Source: CAVQGF01 sp045807945
Lineage (GTDB): Bacteria > Acidobacteriota > Terriglobia > Terriglobales > Acidobacteriaceae
Reading direction: 5' to 3'
DNA length: 55,763 nucleotides
NCBI GenBank assembly: GCA_045807945.1
Contig: JBJMGI010000124.1
Coordinates: 1-55,763 of the forward strand
The notes beneath the pieces are model-generated. The model made no database searches, was not told the DNA's origin, and worked only from the letters and a program-made list of their open reading frames with translations. The first letter of the stretch is position 1, and each line of letters begins with the position of its first letter. Made by a program: the position numbers and the translations under genes. Positions 25,707 through 34,840 of this stretch are shown here, piece after piece.

Positions 25707-27773
25707 TTATTCCTTCACTGCCTGGGCCGACTCTTTCGCGAGCTTCACCTTCGCGGACTCGAGTTTCTTGGTCACGCGCGCGATGTCGGTGGGGTCAGCG
25801 TCGGTCTGCACGCCGTTGTTCCACTCCGCGAGTGCGCGTTCGAAATGTGCGGCGGCAAGTTTCATTTTCCCGGTCTTGAAGTAGAGCTCACCCAGATGGT
25901 CCTGGATGGTCGCATCGTTGCCGATCTTCTCCGACGCTCGCCGCAGGTTCTCTTCCGCCAGGTCGTAATTGCCCTGCTTGTAGTAGGCCCAGCCGAGTGA
26001 ATCGAGGTACGCGCCATTCTGCGGATCCATCACCAAAGCCTTCTTGATCATGGCAATCGCTTCATCGAGACGCAGCCCGCGATCGGCGAGCATGTATCCG
26101 AGATAGTTCAACGCTGTCGCATTGTGCGGATCGCCCGCGATCACCTGCTTGAACGCGGCTTCGGCCTCATCGTATTTCTTCTGCCGCTCGAGGATGGAGC
26201 CGCGCACGAACGCGATGTAATCCTTCTCGTCGGGCTTGGAAAGCTTGTCAGCCTCGTTCAGCGCGGCCTCTGCTTCCGGCCAGTGCCGTAAGCGCGCCTC
26301 CACCTGGCCCAATGCGATGTAGATGTCGCGGTCTTCTGGAGTCCCCTTCAGCAGCGCCTTCAATTGCGCCACTGCGGCATCGCCCTGGCCTATGTCGGCC
26401 TGCTGCGATGCCAGCACCATCTTCAATTGCTTGTCATTGGGAAGCTTCTGCACCGCTTCGCGCGCCACGTCTGTGGCCTTCTGCCACAGCTTCGCGTCGC
26501 GATACGTTTCCACGATCTGCTGATATCCGCGCGAGGCGTTGTCATCGCCGAGATCGAGCATTTGCCGGAACGTATCCACCGAAGCGTCGGTCTTATGCTG
26601 CTCGCGGTAGATCGTTCCCAAGCGTTCGAGGAATACCGAGCGATTGTTCTTGTCGCCGGCCGTGTATTCGAAGTTCGGTTTTTCAGTCTTCTTCAGCAGT
26701 CCCTGCAGGATCTGCGCGGCTTCGTCGTAGCGACCCTGCGCTTCGTAAACCAGTGCGGTGTTGTACGGGACCTCAAGCGAATCCGACACTAGCGAGCTGG
26801 TCTTCTTCAGACTTTCGAGTGCCTGATCGAATTTTCCCGTGCGGCGATAAAGCTCCGCGATGCGGAGATGCGCCTGCGCATCCTGCGGATCGGCTTCGGT
26901 GATGGCTTTGTATTGCTCAAGAGCGGCTTCGGTCTGGCCGTCGTTCAAAAGGTTCTGCGCGAGCCCGCGGACGGAATCCAGATTGTCGGAATCGAGCTCC
27001 ACCGATTTCTTGTAGGCGTCAATCGCCTTCTTGTAGTCCTTCTGCTGCTCGTAGGTGTAGCCAAGCGCGGCGAACAATTTTGACGACTGCGAAGAATTCG
27101 CAACATTGGTCAGCACCTTCACCGCACGCGCGCTGTCGCCCTCTTCGTTGTAGAGGTAGGCGAGGCTGGTGACTGCTTCTTCCGAATCCGGCTGCATTGC
27201 AACGGCGGCCTTGAACTCCGACTCTGCTTTGACCAGGTCGTTATTCAGCCGATACAGACGTCCAAGAAGCAGGTGATTATCAATGTCGTTGGGTTCGAGG
27301 CGGACGATCTGCTGATACTGCTCGATTGCCTTCTGCAGCACGTCCCGCGACTGCGGTCCAGCCTGCGTGTCTCCCATGGAGCGCAGGTAGATCCGGCCTA
27401 AAAGCTTTCGCGCGTCCAGGTTGTTAGGATCGCGCTTCAGAATGTCTTCCGCCTGCTCCACTGCTTCGCGGATGCGCCCGGTCTTCGCGTACAGCTCGGC
27501 CATTTCCGCATCAAGGAAGCCGGATTCGGGGTCGTACTGCGAAGCGAGCCGGTATTCGTCCACGGCCTTCGACACCAGATCGGAGCGCCCCGTCATGGTG
27601 GCCTGATCTTCGTAGTAGTGCGCCAGGGAGTAGTGGTAATAGGCCTGCGCCTTGTCCGGCTTCACCGCTCCAGCTTTGGCCGGAGCAGCCGGTTTTACCG
27701 CAGCATCAGTATTTTGGGCTGCAATGATGCCGCTGAGCAGAGCGCAAGAGAGGACGACCCGAGGAATCTTCAT
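25707..27773 (-). CDS. Exported TPR-repeat protein
   Basis: A 688-residue protein made almost wholly of tetratricopeptide repeats. The ATG at 27773 starts a signal peptide (IPRVVLSCALLSGIIAAQ); the frame extends upstream to 27887 without support. At least 12 TPR units can be read, for example ALNYLGYMLADRGLRLDEAI, AYLDSLGWAYYKQGNYDLAE and LFAALGYTYEQQKDYKKAID. The protein ends in a charged Ala/Lys-rich helix. Such proteins act as scaffolds in envelope assemblies. No enzyme domain is present, and neighbours give no clue. Confidence 0.88.
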   Translation of the reverse strand: MKIPRVVLSCALLSGIIAAQNTDAAVKPAAPAKAGAVKPDKAQAYYHYSLAHYYEDQATMTGRSDLVSKAVDEYRLASQYDPESGFLDAEMAELYAKTGRIREAVEQAEDILKRDPNNLDARKLLGRIYLRSMGDTQAGPQSRDVLQKAIEQYQQIVRLEPNDIDNHLLLGRLYRLNNDLVKAESEFKAAVAMQPDSEEAVTSLAYLYNEEGDSARAVKVLTNVANSSQSSKLFAALGYTYEQQKDYKKAIDAYKKSVELDSDNLDSVRGLAQNLLNDGQTEAALEQYKAITEADPQDAQAHLRIAELYRRTGKFDQALESLKKTSSLVSDSLEVPYNTALVYEAQGRYDEAAQILQGLLKKTEKPNFEYTAGDKNNRSVFLERLGTIYREQHKTDASVDTFRQMLDLGDDNASRGYQQIVETYRDAKLWQKATDVAREAVQKLPNDKQLKMVLASQQADIGQGDAAVAQLKALLKGTPEDRDIYIALGQVEARLRHWPEAEAALNEADKLSKPDEKDYIAFVRGSILERQKKYDEAEAAFKQVIAGDPHNATALNYLGYMLADRGLRLDEAIAMIKKALVMDPQNGAYLDSLGWAYYKQGNYDLAEENLRRASEKIGNDATIQDHLGELYFKTGKMKLAAAHFERALAEWNNGVQTDADPTDIARVTKKLESAKVKLAKESAQAVKE

Positions 27774-27910
27774 TATGAACACGCCGGAGCAAGTACCCTG
27801 GCGGATTGGATGCTTGCGCCCCGCGCCGGGGTGGATTTTTAACATTGTACGCCCGTTTTCAGCGCTCGGCAGGACTCTGAAGTGCACGTCCTATCGCTAA
27901 ACCGTCTGCG

Positions 27911-27985
27911 GTCATCCTTAGCGAGGGTGGGGCCCCGCCGCTTTTGCCAGACGGGGAAACCTGAGCGAAGGACCTTGGTTCTTCT
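27911..27985. repeat. GTCATCCTTAGCGA-type dispersed repeat
   Basis: Starts GTCATCCTTAGCGAGG and ends CTGAGCGAAGGACCTTGG, with a GC-rich palindromic middle (GGGGCCCC). It fills the space between the TPR gene and the end of dusB. The same ends occur at 35478-35600 and, more loosely, at 47680 and inside dusB at 28329. Confidence 0.6.
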
Positions 27986-29194
27986 TCACCCACAGCTCGC
28001 AAAAGGCATCTTTTCCAGCTCTGCAACGGGCTCTACCACTGATTGGACGCTTTCCACAGCTGCGGGATTCAGGTGCGCCTCCTTGAGGTGAGCTTCAAAG
28101 AACCGCTCCACCGAGTCCAGTATCTGGGGCCCCGTCTTCGCGTGGTACACCGCCTGACGCAGCGCGGTCCCGCCCTGTACCCCATGCGTGAACCAGGCGA
28201 CAAATTGCTTCATCTTGCCGGGAGCGCCGTGCATCTCTTCGTCCACCAGCATTGAAAAGTAGCGGCGGATCATCTCATAGCGGTCGCGATCCGTAGGCTG
28301 ATCGTACAGCTTCGCACTTTCACCGGAGGTCATTCCAAGCGAAGACGAGCCCGCTCCGGCGGGTGAGGCCGAGCCGAGGGGTCTGCATTTCATCGCCTCG
28401 TTGTACTGCGCGATCTGTTTGAAGATCCACGGATTCGACGCTGCCGTCCTGCCGATCATGATGCCGTCACAACCCGTCTGCGCGACCATCGCCGCCGCGT
28501 CTTCCGGCGTGCGAATGTCGCCGTTGCCGATCACGGGGATCTTCACCGCCTGCTTCACCGCGGCGATCCACTCCCAGCGCGCGTTGCCGCTGTATCCCTG
28601 CTCGCGCGTGCGCGCATGCAGCGCCACGCCTTGCAATCCACATTCCTCTGCTGATTTTGCCAGTTCGACGCACACGATCTGGTTGTCGTCCCAACCTAGG
28701 CGGAACTTCACCGTGAACGGGATCGTCACCGACTTGCGTACCGCTTCGAAGATGGTGCGGATCAGCGGAAGGTCGCGGAGCAATCCTGAGCCGCCGTTGC
28801 ACTTGACTACTCGCTTTGCCGGGCACCCAAGATTCAGATCGACAATGTCGAAGCCTTCTTCTTCCACGATCTTCGCCGAGCCGGCGAGCGTGACCGGGTC
28901 TGAACCAAAGAGCTGCGCCGCGATAGGGTGTTCGTCTTCGTAAAAATGCAGATACCGTTTGCGCTTCGATTCGCGCATGCGATAGAGGCCGTCTGCGGAA
29001 GTGAATTCGGTCTCGATCATCCCGCAGCCGCCAAGTTCCTTAATGAAGCGCCGGAACACGGTGTCGGTCACGCCAGCCATTGGCGCGAGCAGCGTCGCCG
29101 GCGCGATCTCGACGTTCCCGATGCGCAGCGATTGCGGCACAGCCGCAGCAGCAGCCTCACGCACCGGGGCGGGATTTTCCCAGAACTTCTTCAC
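27986..29194 (-). CDS. dusB: tRNA-dihydrouridine synthase with an insertion
   Basis: An FMN enzyme that reduces uridines in the D-loop of tRNA. The 402-residue product has the FMN-binding start LLAPMAGVTDTVFRRFIKELG, VDLNLGCPAKRVV, the catalytic Cys132 in KCNGGSGLLRD, VKFRLGWDD, LHARTREQGYSG, PVIGNGDI and GCDGIMIGRTAASNPWIF. Usual length is about 320-350; part of the excess is an Ala/Gly/Ser-rich stretch at about residues 270-290, encoded by a sequence that looks like the dispersed repeat of this genome. The insertion is in frame and lies between core domain and the helical domain, so the enzyme may still work. Confidence 0.93.
   Translation of the reverse strand: MKKFWENPAPVREAAAAAVPQSLRIGNVEIAPATLLAPMAGVTDTVFRRFIKELGGCGMIETEFTSADGLYRMRESKRKRYLHFYEDEHPIAAQLFGSDPVTLAGSAKIVEEEGFDIVDLNLGCPAKRVVKCNGGSGLLRDLPLIRTIFEAVRKSVTIPFTVKFRLGWDDNQIVCVELAKSAEECGLQGVALHARTREQGYSGNARWEWIAAVKQAVKIPVIGNGDIRTPEDAAAMVAQTGCDGIMIGRTAASNPWIFKQIAQYNEAMKCRPLGSASPAGAGSSSLGMTSGESAKLYDQPTDRDRYEMIRRYFSMLVDEEMHGAPGKMKQFVAWFTHGVQGGTALRQAVYHAKTGPQILDSVERFFEAHLKEAHLNPAAVESVQSVVEPVAELEKMPFASCG
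28329..28386. repeat. Dispersed repeat inserted in frame in dusB
   Basis: GTCATTCCAAGCGAAGACGA at 28329 followed by CCCGCTCCGGCGGG (palindromic) and GAGGCCGAGCC. It resembles the repeat at 35478 (GTCATTCTGAGCGAGGCCG). It has no stop codon in the dusB frame and codes for an Ala/Gly/Ser-rich loop. Confidence 0.55.
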
Positions 29195-29220
29195 AATGAG
29201 TATTTTACAGGAAATCTACG

Positions 29221-30342
29221 CTAGACCGGTGGGCGAGAACCTCGCCTGTTCCCGGCCCGATCCGTCACTTCTGGCACAATTTCCGCCACTTCCTCGACTA
29301 ACGATTTTAAGAATGTAGTCGGATCAGCAGGCGTCGAAATGCCGGCACTTTGGCCGGCCCACATTTGCATGAGTTCGGGCCTCCCGGCCGCTTCCGCAGC
29401 AGCGGTGATATTCCGCACCAGCAGCCGTTGCAGCGGATAGGGCAGAACCTCGACCCCGGGCCGCTCTAATTCGTCCATTAGGCGATTGCGAATTCCGCGC
29501 GCGAGTCTGCCGGTGAATGCTGCCGTCATTCCAGTCTGTACCGCTCCTTTCAGCAGCGTTTCGCGATGTAGTCGGCTGGAACCCGATTCCTCGCAGGAGA
29601 GAAAGGCCGTGCCCATCTGGACTCCTTCCGCACCCAACGAGAGCGCAGCCACAACCCCGCGCCCATCCGCGATGCCACCGGCGGCGATCACGGGAAGATC
29701 TATGGCGTCCGCAACCTGCGGAACCAGCGAGAATGTGCCGGTTACTGACTGCTGCGCAGGTCGCAGGAATGACCCGCGATGTCCTCCGGCTTCCGCGCCG
29801 GATGCGACTACTGCATCCACGCCGGTGTCGGCCAAAGCTCGTGCTTCGTCTGCCGTGGTAGCCGCGCCGATCACGATAATCTTCTTCGCACGACACTCAT
29901 CCAGGATTTCGCGCGGCGGAATCCCAAAGATGAAACTGAACACGGGAACTTTTTCGTCGAGCAACACGCGAACTTGGTCTTCAAATCGCACCGGCACGTG
30001 GGCCTTATAGGTCGGAGAAGGCACTCCTAACTCTTTCAGCAACGGCTGAAGCGGCGCCAGGCTTCGCGCGAATGCGTCTTCACCGGATGAGCGCGCAGCT
30101 TCATCCTCAACGGATACCCACAAGTTCACAGCGAAAGGTTTCGAGGTGAACGAGCGGATTTCGGCGATCACATCTTTGAGTTCTTCCGGCGCAAGGCCCA
30201 GCCCGCCGAACGACCCCAAGCCGCCGAAGTTAGACACCGCGGCCGTAAGGCGTTGCGAAGCAAGTCCGCCGAGCGGACCTTGAACAATGGGGTATTCGAT
30301 TTCGAGTTTTTCGGTAAGGCGATTGCGGTTCCAGGCGGTCAA
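29221..30342 (-). CDS. Nitronate monooxygenase family flavoenzyme
   Basis: A 373-residue FMN-dependent TIM-barrel enzyme of the 2-nitropropane dioxygenase family. The N-terminus EYPIVQGPLGG is the usual start; the catalytic His188 is in SGAEAGGHRGSF; IAAGGIADGRGVVAALSLGAEG and GVQMGTAFL are the phosphate-binding segments. Members detoxify nitronates, but the family also includes enoyl reductases and enzymes of unknown substrate. The start is a TTG at 30342, only 4 bases after the receiver-like gene, so the two are an operon and may be translationally coupled. Confidence 0.87.
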   Translation of the reverse strand: MTAWNRNRLTEKLEIEYPIVQGPLGGLASQRLTAAVSNFGGLGSFGGLGLAPEELKDVIAEIRSFTSKPFAVNLWVSVEDEAARSSGEDAFARSLAPLQPLLKELGVPSPTYKAHVPVRFEDQVRVLLDEKVPVFSFIFGIPPREILDECRAKKIIVIGAATTADEARALADTGVDAVVASGAEAGGHRGSFLRPAQQSVTGTFSLVPQVADAIDLPVIAAGGIADGRGVVAALSLGAEGVQMGTAFLSCEESGSSRLHRETLLKGAVQTGMTAAFTGRLARGIRNRLMDELERPGVEVLPYPLQRLLVRNITAAAEAAGRPELMQMWAGQSAGISTPADPTTFLKSLVEEVAEIVPEVTDRAGNRRGSRPPV

Positions 30343-30346
30343 ACGG

Positions 30347-30733
30347 TCAGAACCCCGCCGCCTTTTTCAGCACATCCACGCTTCGCGAGGCTTTTATCCG
30401 TGCTGCAAGCGACTTGATAGTCGCCACCAGGTGCTGCTCGCCTTCCAGACTCAATACCGCGTCCGCGCGGTCCGCGTTGTTGATCGAGCCGGCGTACATC
30501 ATGATTATTCTTATGCTCGGCTTCATTTCGAGCAGCCCTTCCGCGATCCGGTTGCGTTCGGATTCGGGGATCCCATGCCCGAGCACCGCAACGTCGAACT
30601 CGCCCAGCCGCATCAGGGTTAGCGCCTCACGCAGCGTGCTTGCCGATTCCACCGGCACCTCCGCCCGCCGCAGGCTCACGTGCCGCTTCACCAGATAAGG
30701 GATGGAGTATTCGACGGAAAGGACCCGGCACAT
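30347..30733 (-). CDS. Degenerate receiver-like protein
   Basis: A 128-residue protein with the fold pattern of a response-regulator receiver domain (CRVLSVEYSIPYLV, TLREALTLMRLGEFDVAVLG, SIRIIMMYAG, DAVLSLEGE) but without its active site. The place of the phosphoacceptor aspartate is Gly52 (VLGHGIP rather than VLDxxMP), and the N-terminal acidic pair is absent. It has no output domain. The ATG at 30733 follows a G-rich stretch; a TTG four codons earlier is possible. It is upstream of the nitronate monooxygenase gene in the same operon. It may act as a protein-binding module. Confidence 0.7.
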   Translation of the reverse strand: MCRVLSVEYSIPYLVKRHVSLRRAEVPVESASTLREALTLMRLGEFDVAVLGHGIPESERNRIAEGLLEMKPSIRIIMMYAGSINNADRADAVLSLEGEQHLVATIKSLAARIKASRSVDVLKKAAGF

Positions 30734-30883
30734 ATGCGCCCCCAAAGGTTCGTTGTTTTTTCGAACGACGTGCGTTGCGTGCTGGCGTGGTTCTGGATCG
30801 GAGCCTGACTTGTAAGCAGAGTAGATGCTACGCGAGCGACTTTGGTTTTTCTTGTCTGCTGTTGACGCGCTTCCGCCTTATAC

Positions 30884-32677
30884 TTGCGAGCGCCTGTGGA
30901 GATTCCCGGTGACCGCGTGAGTTCGCAGCCTTCTCCTATTCGCTCCAATGATTTACCGCCCGACTCTGCACCGCCGAAGGTGCAACCCCGCGCCTATTTT
31001 GCGGTCCCGCTGCTGCTCGCCACCGTCGTCCTCTATTACTCTGCGCTGCATTACGGCTTCGTCAATTACGACGACAACGATTACGTCACACAAAATCCGC
31101 ATGTCGTCACAGGTCTGACCGCAGCGAACGTTCGCTGGTCGTTCACCGGCGTCTGGGCGGCGAACTGGCATCCGCTCACCTGGATATCGCACATGGCAGA
31201 CGTGCAGATGTTTGGGTTGAATCCTGCCGGTCATCACGCGACCAACATCCTGCTGCACCTGGTGAATGTGGTTCTCTTGTTCTTGCTGCTGGACGCCGCG
31301 ACGGGCGAGCGCCGGCGCAGCGCGATGGTCGCCGCGCTCTTTGCGGTGCACCCGCTGAACGTGGAATCGGTCGCCTGGATCGCCGAGCGCAAAAACCTGC
31401 TCAGCACTACGTTCCTCTTACTCGCGCTGCTCGCCTACGGGCTGTACGTGCGCAAGCCCGCCATCGCGCGATATCTCTTGGTCGCACTGCTATTTGCGCT
31501 GGGACTGATGGCCAAAGCGGCAATCATCACGCTGCCGTTCGCGTTGTTGCTTCTCGACTACTGGCCGCTACAGCGGGTTTCGGCGGATATGAAACAGAAC
31601 CGCCGCTTGGTGCTGGAGAAATTCCCGCTGCTTCTTATTTCTGCCGCTGGCGCGCTTATCACCGTTTGGGCACAGCGAACCGGAGCGGCGCTTGGCACGG
31701 CTTCTGCTCTGCCGTTCTCGCAGCGGCTGCCGAACGCGATCTATTCCTATGCCGTATACCTGGGCAAAGCTATCTGGCCGTCAGCCCTCGCCGTCTTCTA
31801 TCCGCATCCAGAAAATTTGCTGGTCTTTTGGAAGGTGGGCGGCGCCGCACTTCTACTCATCGCGATCACGGCACTTGTCTGGAAATATCGCCAGCGCCGT
31901 TACCTGGTCACCGGATGGCTTTGGTTCCTCGGCGTGATGGTCCCGATGATCGGCATCGTACAGGCCGGTCGCCAGGCAATGGCCGACCGCTACGCGTACA
32001 TCACTTTCTGGGGATTGTTCGTCATCGCCGTCTGGTTGGTAGCTGACTGGGTAGAGAGCTCGCACTTCGACTGGCGGGTTCTGGATATTGCTGCCATCTT
32101 CATCTTCATGATGTACGTCGGCACCGCGGCAATCCAACTCAGCTACTGGAAGAACAGCTTCACACTTTTTTCGCACGCGCTTGTGGTCACCGAGAACAAC
32201 GGCATCGCCGAAGGCAACTTAGGTGACGCTCTTGTGCAAATGGGACGCCCTAGCGAAGCGGTATGGCATTTCAAGCGCGAGGTGGAGCTTCTGCCCGAGC
32301 TCTCCACCGGCCATTACAACTACGCCACCATCCTGCACCGCGAAGGAAATCTTGCACAGGCCCTGCCGCAGTACGAACTCGCCATCCGCTACGGCTCCGA
32401 TGCTGCCGAGCTTGCGCAGGCGCACAACAATCTCGCTGTGCTGTTCGCGCAGTCTGGCCGGCCTGAAGACGCACGCCGGGAGTACGACGCCACCCTCGCG
32501 CTCGATACCAACAAACTGAACGCGCTGCTTGGCCGCGGGGAGCTGGAATTTCAGCAGAAGGAATTCGATGCCGCAGCCCACGACTTCACCCGCGCTCTAG
32601 AGCTCAACCCCGGGCTCGCGCAAGCCCGCCAGCGCTTGAATGAGATCAAAAACAAGAACGCCACAGATTCACACTGA
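30884..32677 (+). CDS. TPR membrane glycosyltransferase-like protein (DUF1736/TMTC type)
   Basis: A 597-residue protein. About 10 membrane helices carry the family hallmarks FVNYDDNDYVTQNPHV (acidic GT-C motif), WHPLTWISHMADVQMFG, LFAVHPLNVESVAWIAERKN and LLDYWPL. Residues about 430-590 are TPR repeats (GDALVQMGRPSEAVWHFKRE, NNLAVLFAQSGRPEDARREY). It resembles animal TMTC mannosyltransferases and many bacterial homologues, so protein O-glycosylation is possible. The start is unclear: TTG at 30884, GTG at 30896 or GTG at 30917. The last five residues and the stop codon lie inside a palindromic repeat. Confidence 0.85.
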   Translation: MRAPVEIPGDRVSSQPSPIRSNDLPPDSAPPKVQPRAYFAVPLLLATVVLYYSALHYGFVNYDDNDYVTQNPHVVTGLTAANVRWSFTGVWAANWHPLTWISHMADVQMFGLNPAGHHATNILLHLVNVVLLFLLLDAATGERRRSAMVAALFAVHPLNVESVAWIAERKNLLSTTFLLLALLAYGLYVRKPAIARYLLVALLFALGLMAKAAIITLPFALLLLDYWPLQRVSADMKQNRRLVLEKFPLLLISAAGALITVWAQRTGAALGTASALPFSQRLPNAIYSYAVYLGKAIWPSALAVFYPHPENLLVFWKVGGAALLLIAITALVWKYRQRRYLVTGWLWFLGVMVPMIGIVQAGRQAMADRYAYITFWGLFVIAVWLVADWVESSHFDWRVLDIAAIFIFMMYVGTAAIQLSYWKNSFTLFSHALVVTENNGIAEGNLGDALVQMGRPSEAVWHFKREVELLPELSTGHYNYATILHREGNLAQALPQYELAIRYGSDAAELAQAHNNLAVLFAQSGRPEDARREYDATLALDTNKLNALLGRGELEFQQKEFDAAAHDFTRALELNPGLAQARQRLNEIKNKNATDSH

Positions 32678-32727
32678 TTTACGGGATAAAAAATCCAGAA
32701 GATCGGTTCAAATCTGTGGCGCTCTTG
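32653..32727. repeat. Palindromic repeat, copy 2
   Basis: CAAGAACGCCACAGATT (32653-32669) pairs with AATCTGTGGCGCTCTTG (32711-32727) with one mismatch. It is the same family as 25626-25698. Its left arm encodes the end of the TPR glycosyltransferase gene, and it lies between two converging genes, where it could end transcription in both directions. Confidence 0.75.
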
Positions 32728-32731
32728 ATCT

Positions 32732-34840
32732 TTACTCTTCTTCCTCCACGATCCCTGCCCTCGCGGCCTTCGCCGCCGTCACTATCTTTTCCTGCTGCTG
32801 TGCCGGGACGATATCGTAATGCGCCATCTCCATCGAGAAGCTGCCGCGCCCTTGCGTCATCGCAGTGAGGTCAGTGCCGTAGGTCAGCATCTCCGACATC
32901 GGCACTTCGGCTTTAACGACCGTGTTGCCCGCCTTGTTGTCCATGCCCTGTATGCGGCCGCGTCGCGAGTTCAAATCACCCATGATCGAGCCGGCGAACT
33001 CGTCCGGAATCGTGATCTCCACGTGCATGATCGGTTCCAGCAGCGTGGGCTTGGCCTGCTCCATCGCTTTCTTGAACGCGATGCGGCCAGCCGTCTTGAA
33101 CGAGAGTTCGTTCGAATCCACGTCGTGATACGAGCCGTCGTAGAGCGTGACGCGGAAATCAACTACTGGAAATCCGGCGAGATATCCGCGCTGCGCCGCT
33201 TCCACGATCCCCTTCTCGACCGCTGGAATGTAATTCTTCGGGATCGCGCCGCCGAAGATGTCGTTCACGAACTCGAAGTTCGCTCCGCGCGGCAGCGGCT
33301 CCATCTTGATCTTGCAATCGCCATATTGGCCGTGACCGCCGGACTGTTTCTTGTGCCGTCCCTGCACATCGGCGCGCCCGCGGATGGTTTCCCGGTACGG
33401 CACCTTCGGCGCCTTCAGGTTCACCTCGGCGTGGTAGCGCTTCTTCAGCTTCGCGACGATGACTTCGATGTGCTGCTGTCCCGTGCCCGCGATCAAGAAT
33501 TCCTTGGTCTGCTCGTCGCGGAAGAAGCGCAGCATCAGGTCTTCTTCCATGAGCTTATGAATACCCGACGCCAGTTTGTCCTCGTCGGCGCGTGTCTTCG
33601 GCTCGATAGCGAACGTGATCGCCGGCTCCGGCAGCGTGATCGCCGGATATTGGATGGCGTGCGCTTTGTCGCCCAGGGTGTCGCCCGTTAGTGTGTCGCG
33701 CAGCTTCGCGATCGCGCCGATGTCGCCCGCGTGCAGTTCGGTCACGGGCTGTAGATTTTTTCCCTGCGCGATGGAAAGATGAGAAAGCTTCTCTGAAGTC
33801 GAGCGCGTAAAGTTCTGCACCGTCGCATCGTTCTTGATCACGCCGGAAAAAACTTTGAAGTACGAGATACGCCCGGCGAATGGATCATTCGCGGTTTTAA
33901 AAACATAGACCGAAGCCGGCTCTTTATCGCTTACGTGCCGCTCCTGCGAGTGTCCATTCCCGCTCGCTTCCGGCGCAGCGTGCACCGCGCGATGCTCCGC
34001 TGCGGTCGGCGCGTAATCCACTAAGAAGTCCAGCAGGTGGTCGGTGCCGATGTTGCCCAGCCCCGAAGCAAAGATCACTGGAAATATCTTGTCGTCCTTG
34101 ATGGCTTCATGCAGCGCCGGCACCAGATGCTCTTCCGGGATCGTCCCCGTGTTGAAGAATTCCTCCATCAGCTCGTCTTTGCCCTCTGCAATGATCTCCA
34201 CCAGTTTCTCGTGCGCTTCTTTGCACTGTTCGGCAATGTCGTCAGGGATCGGTCCTTCTTTCCCTTTGCCGCTGCCGCCCATCTCGTAGGTGTAGGCCTT
34301 CATGTTGACCAGGTCCACCACGCCCTTCAGACTTTTTTCGCTGCCGATCGGGATCTGCACCGGGACCACTTGGCGCCCGAACGCCCCGACCAGCGTCTCC
34401 ATCACGTGCTCGTAGCTGGCACGGTCGCGGTCCATGCGGCTGGCGACGATCACGCGTGGCAGGTCGATCTCTTCCGCGAACTTCCACACCCGCTGCGTCA
34501 CTACTTCCACGCCGTGCACGCCGTCGACGACAACGATCGCCGACTCCGCCGCCATCATCGCGGCCTTGGCTTCGTGCACAAACATCGGAAACCCAGGAGT
34601 GTCGAGAATATTGATCTTGGTGTCGTGCCACTCCAAGTTGGCGATGCCGGTCGAGACCGACATTTTCCTCGCGATCTCTTCTTCGTCGTAGTCGGTCGTC
34701 GTGTCACCCACATCCACGCGCCCCAGCGTCTTGATCGCGCCCGCGGTGTACAGCATGGATGAGACCAGGGAGGTTTTGCCGGCATGCGAGTGGCCGACCA
34801 CGGCTACGTTGCGGATCTTAGGGCCTTCGAAGACTTTCAA
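32732..34840 (-). CDS. EF-G paralogue (EF-G2 type)
   Basis: A 702-residue translational GTPase of elongation factor G architecture: G domain, domain II, and C-terminal domains with GGHGQYGDCKIKMEPL and GRIQGMDNKAGNTVVKAEVP. The G domain is atypical: the P-loop is GHSHAGKTS (residues 16-24) rather than the usual HIDAGKTT, switch II is DTPGF, and the guanine-specificity motif NKxD reads SRMD. These features mark the second EF-G group (as in Thermus EF-G-2 and FusA2 proteins). It is not next to ribosomal protein genes. Its role may lie in stress or recycling rather than main elongation. It ends in an acidic EEE tail. Confidence 0.88.
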   Translation of the reverse strand: MKVFEGPKIRNVAVVGHSHAGKTSLVSSMLYTAGAIKTLGRVDVGDTTTDYDEEEIARKMSVSTGIANLEWHDTKINILDTPGFPMFVHEAKAAMMAAESAIVVVDGVHGVEVVTQRVWKFAEEIDLPRVIVASRMDRDRASYEHVMETLVGAFGRQVVPVQIPIGSEKSLKGVVDLVNMKAYTYEMGGSGKGKEGPIPDDIAEQCKEAHEKLVEIIAEGKDELMEEFFNTGTIPEEHLVPALHEAIKDDKIFPVIFASGLGNIGTDHLLDFLVDYAPTAAEHRAVHAAPEASGNGHSQERHVSDKEPASVYVFKTANDPFAGRISYFKVFSGVIKNDATVQNFTRSTSEKLSHLSIAQGKNLQPVTELHAGDIGAIAKLRDTLTGDTLGDKAHAIQYPAITLPEPAITFAIEPKTRADEDKLASGIHKLMEEDLMLRFFRDEQTKEFLIAGTGQQHIEVIVAKLKKRYHAEVNLKAPKVPYRETIRGRADVQGRHKKQSGGHGQYGDCKIKMEPLPRGANFEFVNDIFGGAIPKNYIPAVEKGIVEAAQRGYLAGFPVVDFRVTLYDGSYHDVDSNELSFKTAGRIAFKKAMEQAKPTLLEPIMHVEITIPDEFAGSIMGDLNSRRGRIQGMDNKAGNTVVKAEVPMSEMLTYGTDLTAMTQGRGSFSMEMAHYDIVPAQQQEKIVTAAKAARAGIVEEEE

